Positions 1 through 12,087 of a stretch of DNA of 64,000 nt are shown here, piece after piece. How positions within the stretch are numbered: the first letter of the stretch is position 1; the number at the start of each line of letters is the position of its first letter. The notes beneath the pieces were generated by a model, which was not told the origin of the DNA, ran no database searches, and was given only the letters and a program-made list of their open reading frames with translations. Source of the stretch: Bryoerythrophyllum caledonicum (Eukaryota > Streptophyta > Bryopsida > Pottiales > Pottiaceae); assembly GCA_963971425.1 (NCBI GenBank), contig OZ020519.1, positions 12,850,028 to 12,914,027 of the forward strand. Direction: 5' to 3'. Both the position numbers and the translations under genes were made by a program.

Positions 1-241
1 AATCAGATGAGGTTGACAGTACCAGGCCGGATGGACACTCTAACGTTTTTGCTCTCTGGACATAGTTGGAAGAAGATCCAGGCTGACGCCACAGAGGTAT
101 TACAATATTACTCTACATAGTACACCACATGAACCACTAATGTGCATTCACGTGTACTTTAAGCACCTCATGGTTATGATAATGTCCTAAAAGACCCTCT
201 ATCTTTGCTCTGTACATCTAGTTCATGGTAGGATTCTACGA
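1..241. other. No gene recognised at the left edge
   Basis: No coding stretch or structured repeat is visible. It could be upstream sequence or a lost upstream exon of the broken DUF7869-type gene that follows, but nothing in it proves this. Confidence 0.3.
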
Positions 242-2294
242 TTGCCAAGGGTATGCTATAATCTTACAGTCCTCCCATTCTGTAGTCATCCTCAATCTGA
301 TTTAAGTTCAATTCTCACTGGGCACTCACATGACGCACTCAATGTTTTGACTCATTTGCAGACGAATCTACAATGCGGGTTGCCTACGGTTTCGCAATCC
401 GGTGTTAGTAGAATGAGGAGGGAGCACTTCACCAATGTTGCGGTTAAATCCGTTGGGAGCTCATTTGCAAAGTGCATCCTCTGTGACACTCTATTGCAGT
501 ACATCGACATATCAGTTAAGGGTTCCGCCGAATATAATATGTTTGTGAAGCATAAACAAACCCACTGCAACCTCCAAGCTTCGTGTAGGCGTGTGTACCA
601 TACCGGGAGAGAGGAGTCTAAGCGGCAGAAGGGCGATATTTTTTGTAGTATCCACGATAAAATGGATATAGCCAAGACAACTATTCCTCGTATGCGAGTT
701 TCTACCAAACTGACATCACCCTTGGGTGAGTTCCCAATGAATGTCACTGGTATGGTCACGCACGGTTATGGAGATGGTGCCTATGCTCACTATTCCACTG
801 ACTTGTGACCATGAGACTCTAATTACACGCTCTATCTCCTCCCTTGCGAGATTGCTTTGGCGTCTCGAGGAACCACCCATTCGTGAATCATGTAGAATTT
901 TTTCCCATGAGCCACCAATTCCTTCTTTGAAGCTATGCTCAGAGGGAAGTCCAGATGTATTTACTGTTCACCTCTTACTTCGGGTAACGAATAACTCGAC
1001 TGTACCCGTCCCCTTTCTAAAAAAGTTATACTTGCAGCTTGACAACTCTACAAATGACAATAAGAACCAGTTTTTCATGGCGTTTTTATCGATGTTGACT
1101 TATCGAAGGGTATTCAAAGAAATCCAAGTTGGTTTTTTATTAGTCGGGCACACGCATGAGGATATTGATGCTTACTTTAGCCACTTATCCAAGACCTTGA
1201 AGAGCCAAAATACTTATATTGTCGCGGATTTGATGATGTCTTTCATGCAGTCGCAGGACTTGGGTTTTATGCCCGAGTTTGTTCAAGAGGTTGTTGATTT
1301 CAAATCTTTCGTCCATGGTTATATTCGAGATGGTGCTGACAGACTTGTTGGCTTAGGAGATAAGCACCACTTTAAATTCTACGTAAATGAAGAAAGATGG
1401 CCCGTCATGCGATTTAAGGAACTTGCAGTTCATATGCACTGGCTACCCAGAGACAAGCCTGCTATCCATCTTTGGAAGGAGGATGTTGACGAAAAAGCGA
1501 TGCTACCTTCCGGGCTCCCAAATCCAATACTTTTCACGCGGTTGTGAAGCGATGAAGTTCCTTCTTCCACAGGCAATCTAGTCAAGGCAAGAGAGAAGGT
1601 TTCCAAAGCTCTTGATAAGAGGTCGTTCATCAAGTGTGGAATTCGAGGTTATATAGAATTCTGGGAACGTGGAATGCTTGAAAGTATGGGCTTTTGAAAG
1701 GATTTTTCACCTTATATCGAATACTGAAATGGAATACTTGCAGAAGTAGAGAAACCTCTTCCTCCCACTCCTACGGCCTTTGTAGAAGGCTTCTGGCCAA
1801 TTCATGATTCGAGAGCCACAGATCCAACTCCATTGTGCCTCATTACCAGTGGAGATGTCACATTTGAAGATGACGAACCTGAACTTTATTGTGGCCCAAG
1901 AAAAGAGAGACCGAAGGACGCCTTGAATCCATGGCGAGATGTCGGAGCGGGATCATGGATCCTACTCCGTCCTTCACACCCGAAAATATATCTCGTTTGG
2001 TTAGGGAGAGCATGTTCAGCAGTCAATTGTGAAAGAGGGCATGCGGAATATGGGAAGTTCATTATCCAATTCTGGGAGCCAAGATATCAAATCAAAAACC
2101 ACAAGAAGAAGTATGAGGATTGTTGGGCAGCAACGTGGGTTCCGGAAAAACGAGGTCCACTTCAAGTTCATGTGAATGCCGTCGTAATTGCCTCCGCCTC
2201 AGGTAGAACGAACCCTAAGACTCGGACAATTCCAAAGAAGGACCGAATTGCAGCATTGGCTAACCTTGAAGCTGCAAACATGGCGGACCCTTGA
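242..2294 (+). pseudogene. Broken DUF7869-type gene, probably transposon-derived
   Basis: Three open stretches (242-808, 741-1547 and 1833-2294) read as successive parts of one protein in different frames. The first carries HDKMDIAKT and a VTGMVTHGYGD stretch. The second carries QLDNSTNDNKNQ and VGHTHEDID, the hallmark blocks of the DUF7869 family as I know it. The third is an acidic and basic C-terminal region. The frame changes near 806, and further stops fall between 1547 and 1833, so the gene is decayed. The conserved Asp residues in these three blocks suggest an RNase-H-like or transposase-like fold; that is inference, not a family fact I can prove here. A spliced gene with short introns is a less likely alternative, because I see no clean splice sites at the breaks. 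Confidence 0.7.
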
Positions 2295-2442
2295 TGGTAT
2301 TAGGGTTCTCTAACAATATCGTAGGATGTTGCGACCTTGACTTCCTCGAAACCTAGCTATGACTTTCCACAACACGACTTATAATGTCGTAGAAGTTTTC
2401 CAGCAAGATAGCAAAGTTTTCTCATCGCTCGTCTTTTTCTTG

Positions 2443-3110
2443 AACTCTTCCAATGAGATAGTAGGATCCTACGATCCTGTTGCTCCTTGCTATCTATGAT
2501 AAATGTTTACATCTATTTTGATTATAATGCATTCAATTCGGCGTTGTCGTTAATTGTAGACAATGTATGAGCTCTCTTCAGATACTTTTGATCCTACCGT
2601 TAACTGCTAGTATGCTACGTTACTTAAAACTTTTCTGCCATTTGATGCAATTTATATAATACTATTATCTGGTAATTTTCTTAAAACTCTTCCAACGAGA
2701 TAGCAGGATCCTACGGTCCTACTTCTTCCAGCTGCCTATGTAAGATGCTCACATGTTTGATAGCTTTTATACATAAACCTAGGCGATGTCATAATTTCTT
2801 TATAATGTATTACCCCTCCTCAAATACTTCTGTTTCTACTGGAACTGCATACATGCTACATTTGTTTCTCACTGTAGATGCAATAAATACATTATTTTTC
2901 AAACTTCTACTACTACTAATAAATGGTGATGGTAGGATCTTCCTATGCTGTGATGCAAGGTCTCTTCTACTATGATTCTCATATCCTTGCAAGGTCACTT
3001 AATACATCACACATTTCTACAATTTATCAATTGTTTCTCTTGTGAAGCTTCTAACTTTCAAAATTTATTGACCATCTTTGTTAGATCATAGGATCTTACG
3101 AAGCACCTCT
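2443..3110. repeat. Diverged tandem repeat, unit about 235 bp
   Basis: The block beginning near 2443 (an 'actcttccaatgagatag' stretch followed by the 12-bp palindrome GTAGGATCCTAC) recurs diverged near 2677. Downstream motifs (a pyrimidine-rich stretch, then 'gcaataaat') recur at the same spacing. A third weaker copy follows near 2890-3100. It is AT-rich and non-coding and lies immediately downstream of the broken DUF7869 gene. Confidence 0.45.
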
Positions 3111-3301
3111 ATATCATATTTCGTTAGATTTTCCTTGAATAAATCTGAGCATCGATCTTCAGAAGGACATAACAGAGTTTAGATCTATCTCTAATCAAAC
3201 AGATCTAGCATCATCAAATCGATCACATAAGAGAACTCACTACCATATCACTATTAATTCAACCACAACATCAATTCACACAGGAAAAGGATGTTACTCA
3301 C

Positions 3302-3352
3302 CACCATTTCACACCATTTCACACCATTTCACACCATTTCACACCATTTCAC
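3302..3352. repeat. Short tandem repeat, 10-bp unit, about 5 copies
   Basis: ACACCATTTC is repeated head to tail about five times. The inverted second copy of block A (near 16390-16420) keeps only about two degenerate units, so the array changed length after or around the duplication. Confidence 0.9.
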
Positions 3353-5324
3353 AAGAGAAACAACCTCCACGACACTGATTATCATCCGAATCGGAGCCCA
3401 AACTTAAGTAAAGGTTCTACACTTATGAACCATCCTCTCCCAGACAGATCAAGAAAAGCCAGCCTTTCTCTAGCATCGAAGCATCAAAACATGCTAGATA
3501 CAAGTAATAGTTCTGTATCTTACCTCGAAGGGATCCTCGGGACTTCAACTACGGCCACAAGTTGTCTCCCACCACTCGAACAGCACCACTCGAACAGCAG
3601 GTGTGCACACACTAACAAGTTGGGAGATTGGGAACCAACATGCAGCCAAACGACCTCATGTGGAGAGAGTGAGCGAGAGAGAGAGCGAGGAAGAAGGTCA
3701 CCTTGAGCGAGAGGAAAGAGCTGCTCTTACTCAACAAGCCCCCCCTTTTAACCCCAACAAAGGCCATCATCAATGCCCTCCACCCGCTTTCACTAACCTT
3801 GATTAGGAGTTAATAACTTCTCACTAATGAGTCCTAATCTAGCTTAATGTATCCACTCCCCACTCAAGATGCAACTGTGCCAAGGCTTTCACTCCACTCC
3901 ACACGCTTTAGAACACGACTGAGATTCATTGTCCTTCACCACCAACCATGGTTACTACTTACTAACCTCTCTGTAATTAATCCCACATGATCCGTATAAT
4001 CCCGCTAGAAAATAATCTTTGAAACCAAACTTAATAATCTTTCACTACTCCTGGAACCGTTTTTCACTGACTTTGGTCAAGTGCTGGTTCTTTTGATCAC
4101 TTTCCCTTAATCTGGGGTGCGTTTCAACAACCCTAGGGTTGGTTTGAGCGGGAGTTTAGCGATCATGACTGTTAACAGGTAGTACTTGGGTATACTCTGA
4201 AACGGTGTTTGAATGGTGTACTTATGTGTGCAGCTTCATTATTGGTGGTGTTTATAGTGGTCACATCCGTGGGTTAACTTTGTGGACCTCTTCTTTGATA
4301 ATTCACCAACTGCTGAGCTACCCTCAACGTGGAGGCTTGGAGCTAGTCCTGGTGTTGCTGTCTGGACAGACCTGTTTTCCACAAAAATCGCAAATGTCAT
4401 GAATCTAGTCATCTATGTGATTTTTGTGGAAAACATCTATGATCGGCATATATGGGCAAAAGGTGGCGAAGATTCATGACCTCTCTTTCTTTTACATAAC
4501 GAGTCAAAATACTTCACACTTAATTCTAGAAACCACGAAACTCGTCGTTCAATCGATATGAAAATTAAATAATGAGTACTAGCATTTCAAATAACCTTAT
4601 CGTTTCAGTACTGTAATATTATCTTCATCACCATTTATTTTGTGTTTTCACCATCTAGATCTACCATTCCACAATCTCCAAGCTCATGCAATTCTTACGT
4701 TCCACCGAAATCACACGCGGGATCAATGCAAGAGGTAATTTTTCACTTGACTGCAGGAATGAAGCGCCAAAGCGACTACCCACCCACTCAACCAGCCTTT
4801 TCTCTTCCCCATTTCCACACACGAAAGAAGAAGAAGAACTCAAATCATGTGCAAACCCAGGCACCTAGACATTCCGCAGATCATCTAGGAAGGTTGGACA
4901 TTCCACCGATGAATGTGGTGAAAAGCCAAGTAATAATTATCGTGTACACCAAGGCTAGAAGGCAATAAGATCAAAGAACTTGGCATGTGCTAGCACATTA
5001 ATATGCAGGGCAACGCTGCAATGACCAGAGCTCACGGGTAGGCTGGGCGTCACAATCAGACAATGAAGGCCCCTGACCTGGTCCAGGTACACCAGCTGTG
5101 AGCGATGGGACATGAGCCTTACCTCTTCCTGTTGGATATTGTCACCATTCCGTGGGCATCACTACTCGTTCAGAACCGTATTGGCCTGGGCTTAAATTCG
5201 CCACACACGTTGTCCTCACTCTCCTTTAGATCTCATCCTCAGTTGAATCCTCACCATGAGTCCAATCCTGATTAGATTCATGGTTTAAGAAATCACAGTT
5301 ATATATATAAGATACTGAGTAAAA

Positions 5325-5510
5325 ATGATCGATCATCTTCTCCAGCTTGGAGGTGGAAGTGCTACGTGCAAGACTATCGTCCACGAAGAGCGAGAGCAGC
5401 CGTTGTGGGTCACTTGTAGAAATACAGTATATACACAGGGATCAGCTTCTGTGGGCTTAAGCTCAAACTTGACGAGAAAATTGTCGAAGGTGGAGTTCGA
5501 AATGCACCTA
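5325..5510 (-). pseudogene. Ty1/copia reverse transcriptase scrap
   Basis: On the minus strand the frame reads KPTEADPCVYTVFLQ. In a shifted frame it reads FVDDSLARSTSTSKLEKMID, which contains the FVDD form of the RT catalytic box. The copy at 14170-14345 reads the same way on the plus strand. It is too short and frame-shifted to be functional. It sits at the inner edge of block A. Confidence 0.7.
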
Positions 5511-6084
5511 TTCTGCATCACAAGCATATTCTCTACACAATCTGGCTCTCGTCATACTCTTCATGATATTAACGAGCTCTAAGTTTGCATAGACTACTCA
5601 GAAGCTAGGAGCTAAGTTCATGATCTTTGAGAGCCTGCATGCTAGTTTGTCTCAGTTTCCAACTGCCATGGTTCCCTGTGGTTGCAGTGCTCTACCCAGA
5701 GCCAAGGTACTCTACCCAGACCAACGGTATGATTTCATTTACCTACTTTTAGAAATCCGGCAAGACGATGTAACGGTGAGTGGAGTCGGATTCCATTTGA
5801 TTTTATTGTTTCCATTATTTTACAATATATATGCTAGTGAAGCAGTAGTTTCTATAGATTGACATTGTAAGTGACCATGTCTAACATTTCGAAATATCTT
5901 GTAGAGTATAATTCAGGTGCACATATAACCTGTAGCTTAAGAACTCTGTTTAGTTTCTTTAACCACGTTTAGCTAAAGAAGTGGTTGCAATGGTGATGCA
6001 GATATATATCAGAACCAGTCTCCAAATGAACTAGAGAAAATTGCACACAAGTTATATTTCAAGTTCAACACTTTCCCAGATGCT

Positions 6085-6310
6085 TTGCAAGATGATCTGA
6101 GAAAGGGAAATGCTCAATTAGCCACCCTACATGTCATCAAGGCAGGCGAGGACAAGATAAGAGTCTACCAAGTGGCAAGGATCGGTGGAGCACGCTCGAC
6201 CCATCTCTTTGCCACCAGCTTCACCTGGAGAAGTGCCGCGGCTTGGGCCACTGGTAGAAAATGTCTACGTCGTGACCTGCAGCGACGATCTCTCCTCACA
6301 GTGTAGAGAG
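6085..6310 (+). pseudogene. Kelch-like repeat fragment, plus strand (copy 1)
   Basis: The translation contains QLATLHVIKAGEDKIRVYQV, which resembles one blade of a kelch propeller (strand, then variable tail). Frames are disturbed after this point, and the sequence runs into its own diverged inverted relative at 6366-6641. Kelch assignment rests on pattern only. The equivalent in block B copy 2 is 17230-17457. Confidence 0.4.
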
Positions 6311-6365
6311 GCTTGGGTAACATGGGTTCAAACTCCTTCCACGGGACACGAGATCCCGCGAGCTT

Positions 6366-6641
6366 TCACACTACTGGAGAGAGATCGTCCGTCCCGGTGA
6401 CCGCATAGACCTCGTTCTCTGAGTGGCCCAAGCCCCCACAGGTGTGGAGGTGGTGCCGGTAGCAGAGAGGCGGCTCCAACGTGTTCCACTGATCCTCGGC
6501 CACTAAGTACACCTGGATCTCGTCCATGCCTACCCAGGTGTTCACCTTGCCGCCGCAAGAGATGCATGACTTACAAGTGTAAATGAACGGTTTCGGATCA
6601 TGTGGGACGGGTGGGTCTCCCACGCCCTGCTTTGGAGTCAA
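6366..6641 (-). pseudogene. Kelch-like repeat fragment, minus strand (copy 1)
   Basis: The minus strand reads MDEIQVYLVAEDQW and later NEVYAVTGTDDLSP, a plausible kelch blade. It is an inverted, diverged relative of the plus-strand fragment just to its left, so the two form an arm-to-arm arrangement. A third stretch further right on the minus strand reads KLMVGTPNGSTLIFDSKAG in a shifted frame. No full propeller or start codon is evident. Confidence 0.4.
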
Positions 6642-6880
6642 AGATCAGGGTGCTCCCGTTCGGCGTCCCGACCATGAGCTTGACGGCGTGCGGCTTCGTG
6701 GACGTGTCCACCATCCTTTCTTGAAGTATTCTCATTTTTGTTTCGTGCAGCTTGATTTTTATGCTTTCTAATCGTGCATATTTGAACGTTTGAATGACCT
6801 TATTAACACAGAGAGAATGTCGACTTTTGAATTTTGGCCACCTTTAATACAGCTTATGAGGGCCCCTGTTTTTCATGCAG

Positions 6881-8209
6881 GTTTTGAGATCCATTGACTC
6901 AGGATCTGTGAAGGGCTTTCCAACCACCGTTGAAGAGGTTCACAAAGAGGTCAGATACCGATCCTTACCCGGCCAACTGTCGTTGCTATTCTCGCTTTTA
7001 AAGATTGCGTCTTGTTCGTCCTTTTAGCTGCTTCTTGTCCACGTAGGTGTTTGGACGTGCGTTTCGGATTGTCCTCAATTCAAACAATCTCCAACTTCGG
7101 ATGGGATGATCTGCATCGCAATGATGGAATTTTATTGAACCGGTGTGGTTTAGGGTTTGATGTTGTCTAACCTCATGTGGGGGAAATTGAAGCTACAGAC
7201 ATCAGCATTCGGATGGCGTACGTGAAGGCGACCCGTTCTGCTCAGTTTTTTGTATATGTTGAGAACCAGTTTTTTTTGGGATCTTCGTACAATTGGCCAA
7301 AGTACAATAAAGCTGGTAATGACCCTCTCCTTTTCCGCTCACATATGCCTAATTCCATCTGGCTAACGTCTTTCATATTGTACATAACTGTCACGTTTTA
7401 TTTGGACATACGAACACTGTAATCTGTCAATTCATGGACACGGTCTGCAACAGGTGCTAATCACATCATTCCAATGGAGCTGACTCTGAAGATCTGCAGC
7501 AAGATTCGAGAGGGCAAGAGGTTTGCGGTGTATGTGGTAATTCCGATGTGGCCAGAGGGTATCGCAGACAATGCTCCGGTGCAAGAAATCCTGTATTTTC
7601 AGGTAACGCTCAAGCTTAACGCACAATGACATTCCCCTTTCTTCTATCACATGATATCATGTCAATCCTTTCTTGTTCACCATTGTCTCTTTAATGATAT
7701 TGATGGTATGCACTTTCCTGTTGATTTGTATCACTTCTTCATGCGGTGTTGCTTCAGTCACAAACAATGCAGATGGCGTATTCAAGAATTGCAGAAACAC
7801 TGCGAGAAGCGGGTCAAATTGCGCATCCGAGGCCCACAGACTACTTGAACTTCTACTGCCTTGGGAACAGAGAGACTATAAAACATGGCAAACCTGCACC
7901 TCTCAATCCCCCGGACAAGATCACCCCGCATGTAAGCGAGGGGTACTCTCAGCTAACATTGGCTCAAATAACTAGTTGAGTTGTAGCTGATTAAAATTGC
8001 ATGAAATGCATGGACGTTCATAGGCGAGCAGACGAATGATGGTACATGTGCATGCCAAGGGCATGATTGTGGACGATGAGCTGGTGATCATGGGCTCGGC
8101 CAACATCAATCAGCGCTCAATGGATGGCTCCCGAGACACCGAGGTTGCCATGGGTGGATGTCAGCCACAACACACTTGGGCTTGCAAAAAAGGACATCCT
8201 AGTGGCCAG
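6881..8209 (+). pseudogene. Phospholipase D 3' exons, copy 1 (truncated at both ends)
   Basis: Five exon-like pieces of a plant C2-type phospholipase D, closest in pattern to the beta/delta group. They are 6881-6949 (VLRSIDSGSVKGFP), an exon ending at 7315 (FVYVENQFFLGSSYNWP), 7454-7602 ([17 protein letters not shown]), 7758-7931 ([15 protein letters not shown]) and 8024-8209. The last carries the second HKD motif, [20 protein letters not shown]. Splice sites and frame are kept. The C2 domain and first HKD motif upstream, and the last exon downstream, are absent, so no active enzyme can be made. PLD hydrolyses phospholipids to phosphatidic acid at membranes. The second exon is intact here but broken in copy 2. 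Confidence 0.88.
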
Positions 8210-8235
8210 GTGCTTGTCCACTTCCATGCCTAGTC

Positions 8236-9501
8236 GCATTGCTGTTCATTCTGCGTGTGCGGATGGTTTGAGTACGGGAGCTTTAGAGCTCGAGAGTCGC
8301 GGAGTAAGCTTTCATTGGTGCCAATTCTTCTTTGTCTCCGACAGGATCGACTCGGTGAGGTTCCGAGTACGGGAGTTTTAGAGGTTTAGGATCGAAGTGA
8401 GAGTTCTTAGCATTGGTATTGATTTTTTTAATTTTTTTTTCCAGTGAGGATCGACAACGGTGAGGTTGTCGCTGTTGGAGTACGGAAGTTGTTCACTTAG
8501 AGTCGTACTTCGCTGTCGTGGCGAGTGGTTGAGGGAGTAAGTGAGTGTGGTGGAGGTAATTCTTCTTTGGTTCGGTGTAAGGATCGTCTCTTGTGAACGA
8601 TGGTGATCTGTTGCGGTGAGCGGGAGGGAAGGCTGTTTGTTGAGTGAGTTGGCGAGCGGCCGACTAGGTGCGAGTGTTCTGCCGTATTGGTGGTAATTGT
8701 TCATTGTTTCCGCTTGAGGGCCGACAATGATGTGAGGAGGCTCTTTTGGTTCTTTAGTGCAGAGAAGTTGCTAGTTGAATTTGCGCTGACTAAGTGCCTC
8801 TTCCTTCGACACCGCACTTGTGTTAATACGAGTTCTTTGTTTCTGTCTTTGTGGAGCTCTGAAGACTTTTCTCCACTTGGATGACAGCTCCTGATCCTTT
8901 AGCGTTGGTGTTTGTCTGGAGGTCAATCGAAGTGGCTCGATCGTGCAGTCTGTGCGTGAGGGGCGTGCTGTAGGTTTTTGAACGGTGCTTCGCTATAGGC
9001 ACGAGTTCGTTGTTCTTTGCTATGATTCAGTAGAAACGCAATTGTTGTCTTGAAGTGACACGCTTGTCTTGTATCACGTGAGAATAGACCACGACAGTTG
9101 TTTGCGATGCCCTAATTATCTTGTTCGGCTAAATTTAGTACATCAGCCTTTGAGTTTCACCATAAGAATGCATTCACTTTACTCACTGTCGCCACATCGA
9201 ACTTCGATGACAGCCAGTTAATGAAAAGTGGATCTTCATTTCCCAACTCACAGTATTATTTCGATCTAGTGAGTTTTAAACCTTCGAATATTCTATTCTA
9301 GTGAAGCATTTCGGTTTTGCTAATTGCACTCTCTTCGTTACGATGTTCGGGTGACGAGGAGAGTGCTTGTTTCCAATGTCTCTCTGCTGTTGAGAACTGT
9401 TTGTTTCGTCGTTTTTTTCACCTTTCAGCTGTCAGCAGTGGCCTGAGCTTCTGTTTTTGCTTTTTGGAGCCAGAGGCGGCCTTGATTAGCGTTCAGCAGC
9501 A
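8236..9501. other. Upstream region of callose synthase fragment
   Basis: About 1.27 kb with no coding sequence I recognise, starting exactly where block B copy 1 breaks off. Short degenerate direct repeats occur at 8342-8382 and 8449-8490 ('ggatcgac...ggtgaggtt...gagtacgg'). It probably holds the promoter and 5' leader of the callose synthase gene that starts at 9502, but no promoter motif is decisive. Confidence 0.35.
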
Positions 9502-11089
9502 ATGGCTTCTAGCGGAGGGCCCGAGGCCGGGGCTGCTTTGCCTCGACGTTCATCCCGGGCGCCTACTGCTGGAGGGGTTACTGAATCATTTGACAGTGAG
9601 GTGGTGCCGTCTTCATTGGCTTCCATTGCCCCAATTCTGCGAGTCGCCAATGAGATCGAGGCTTCGAGTCCCAGGGTTGCTTATCTATGTACGCGACTAT
9701 TGACCATTTCTAGTTGATCAAATAAATATCAAACATGTTTCTCTTTTTCTTTTTATCGATTTGCTGCACGTACTCTCTCTCTTTTTACATATGAATTCAT
9801 GGTTGTGGATCACTATTCTCTGTAAGAAAGGCTGGACGACGACTGGAACAACATGTAATTATCATCTGAGTCTGCGGCTGATGGCAGGTCGTTATCATGC
9901 CTTCGAGAAGGCGCACAAAATGGATCCCACTTCCCAAGGACGTGGTGTTCGACAGTTCAAAACAGCTTTGCTACAAAGGCTTGAGAGGGTAAAACTTAAT
10001 TAATCCCTGGACATCGATGGTTGTAGCTACGATTATTTTACTTGAACAGTTCGGGGGTCTAGTTGTGTACGTTATGTAGCTTGTAAACAGTTTAGACTAT
10101 TTCAGATTATTTTAACCAACCCTCTCAGTTATAACTTGGAGCTGTTTCCTTCGGTATCCGAGAGGAAGTATATCGTATTCTAATTTCTACACTCTGTTGC
10201 CGACTGTACAGGATAGTGAACCGACTCTTGCATTAAGACACAGGCGAAGTGATGCAAGAGAAATCCAAAGCTACTATCAAAATTATTACAACGATTACGT
10301 GAAGGCTCTTGACGGAGCTGAGCATAAAGACAGGTTCGTTCTACAATCTAAATCTTAGGCTTGTTCAGCCGTAGTAATTATAACTTGTAAGTAATGCTCT
10401 CAGGTGTCGAGTCTATCATGAGTTGAAAGTGGTGTGGTTGGGCTCCAAGTTACGATGTTTCACTGAGTCAATGCGTGTTCGCAGGGCTCAGTTAGCGAAA
10501 GCCTACCAAACCGCAGCTGTGCTTTTCGAGGTCTTGAAGGCTGTGAATCGAGATAAGGCTGAAGAACCACCACCCGAGGTAACTAGATTCCTTAGGTTAT
10601 GCATGAGGATGAAAATGAGGTCAGGATTTCGTTTGGCGTAAGATGAATACAACTTGTCTGAACGCCTCGAATTTTCTGACATTCTGAGCTCGTATCTAGC
10701 CACTTCCCATAGTTGTAATTTGCTCAGATAGTATTAAAACAGACAGAAATTTGACTTCTTCGCAGATCATTGCAGCAGCAGCAGATGTGGAACAGAAGAA
10801 GGAAATATATGTTCCCTACAATGTTCTTCCTCTTGATACAGCAGGTTCCTCACAGGCTATTATGCAACTTGAAGAGGTACAAGTTCGTCCAGTCTGTTCT
10901 TCGGTTGTTCAGTGTATCATGCCTCCATGGAAAGAACTGAAATTTACTTTGTATCTACTACAGGTAAGAGCTGCAGTGGAAGCTCTACGGAATGTACGTG
11001 GATTGCCGTGGCAAACTATGAAAGAATCGCACCCAAGAGCAGGCGACCTTGATTGCCTGGATTGGCTGCAGGATATGTTTGGATTTCAG
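9502..11089 (+). CDS. Callose synthase (1,3-beta-glucan synthase) N-terminal part, exons 1-6
   Basis: Six exons with clean GT-AG junctions: 9502-9688, 9888-9988, 10212-10333, 10485-10578, 10766-10876 and 10964-11089. They join into 247 codons in one frame. Landmarks are [74 protein letters not shown] and [16 protein letters not shown], the conserved N-terminal (Vta1-like) region of plant callose synthases (GSL/CalS family), plasma-membrane enzymes of roughly 1,900 residues. The next exon, normally beginning RDNVRNQREHL, is not found after 11089 or anywhere else I looked in the window. The rest of the gene is therefore missing here. The coding part present shows no lesion, so truncation looks recent. 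A very large intron is the alternative. Confidence 0.9.
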
Positions 11090-11177
11090 GTTTGGTTCCT
11101 TCTTGTATGGTTGTTATTAGTTCAGAGATTATTCATATTTCCGAAAGAGTCAAATGAATAATTTGGCATAAAGAATT

Positions 11178-11261
11178 GTACACCGGCATCACATGTTTCT
11201 TTTTTGTACACCGGCATCACATGTTTCTTTTTTGTACACCGGCATCACATGTTTCTTTTTT
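11178..11261. repeat. 28-bp tandem repeat, three exact copies
   Basis: A 28-bp unit beginning GTACACCGGCATCACATG and ending in a T-run is repeated three times without mismatch. It lies 88 bp after the last recognised callose synthase exon, at the start of the sequence that replaces the rest of that gene. Confidence 0.95.
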
Positions 11262-12083
11262 GGTTCATTCTTTGGTTGATTATGAAGCACACTTCTATGA
11301 GGTGAAAGCTGCCAACTTTGTCCCACCTTATGCATTCTCAAATCATGATACCTCCTCTCCCAAATTTGATTATAGGTTGCACATCAGCCAAAAGATGCCC
11401 TTCATTCCTTCTCCGATAATATTTCCACCTAATTTAGCCAAAAAGTTCGGTTTCAACTCATCCAAAGAAAATGACATACAATCAGCTCCATTTACTTTTA
11501 CAACCGCCATTCACTTCATAATAGTTGGCTTGCCCAATACATTTGTACATTTCCACACTAAAACTCCCTTCATTATAATAGCCTCCCATTATAATAGGCA
11601 AAAAATACAGGGATATTATATAGAGAGCCAATGGATCTCCAATGTACCCAAATTGCATGCCTGCAGTCGTAAATTTTAACACGCTTTCATCTCTCAAATC
11701 ACCTCATCATACTCGACGACCTTTGCAATGTATCATTGTAGGTGCAACCCAAATTTGTTGAACTCTTGGAATACCAATTTTCTCTCTTGTGCATCTCAAG
11801 AATTATCCTAGATTAATTCACAAACCTTCTATGAGCCATGGAGATGAATTGTAATCTATCGAAACCTATTGAAAGTTATCATGTTAATTTTATAGCTCAT
11901 GATTCCACTTTCCACGAGAATAGGTAGCTCCCTTCACAACATCTAGGATATTCTACTACGTGCTCTTGTAAAAAGTGTTAAGTGTATATGCAAGAACTCA
12001 AGTGATCCAACAAGAAACAATACACATATTTACATGTGCACAATGAGTAGAAAAAAAGCATTTCCAACACATCTCTCATAGCC
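11262..12083. other. AT-rich stretch without recognised gene
   Basis: The open frame at 11176-11679 begins inside the 28-bp repeat and looks like chance. I see no conserved protein blocks, splice pattern or RNA gene. This stretch separates the truncated callose synthase from the piggyBac-like element. Confidence 0.4.
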
Positions 12084-12087
12084 TTAA

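Larger units (their letters stand above)
3152..5549 (+). repeat. Duplicated block A, copy 1
   Basis: This stretch matches the reverse complement of 14165-16600 along almost its whole length, with small indels. I recognise no host gene in it. Short open frames at 4205-4402 and 4282-4479 are shared with the other copy but resemble nothing I know. The right end (about 5325-5510) carries, on the minus strand, a scrap of Ty1/copia reverse transcriptase. Copy 1 has about five units of a 10-bp repeat where copy 2 has about two. Confidence 0.8.
5550..8235 (+). repeat. Duplicated block B, copy 1
   Basis: Direct copy of 16677-19378. It begins at a shared sequence encoding YTLHDINEL followed by a stop and ends inside a phospholipase D intron just after the shared 'ccatgcctagt'. 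It contains a 19-20 bp minisatellite near 5688-5728 (two units here, three in the other copy near 16816-16876), an inverted pair of kelch-like fragments, and five PLD exons. Copy 2 continues into the last PLD exon and copy 1 does not, so copy 1 appears to be the 3'-truncated derivative. Confidence 0.85.

Noticed and set aside
3302-3352. Regular repeats as a possible CRISPR-like array
   Set aside because: The 10-bp units are head to tail without spacers; this is plant DNA and a simple tandem repeat.
8200-8240. Block B as a Helitron with captured genes, since copy 1 ends at CTAG
   Set aside because: Copy 2 continues through that point into the natural PLD intron and last exon, so CTAG there is not an element terminus.
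11176-11679. 167-codon ORF after the callose synthase exons
   Set aside because: Its start lies in a 28-bp triple repeat and the rest has no conserved features.
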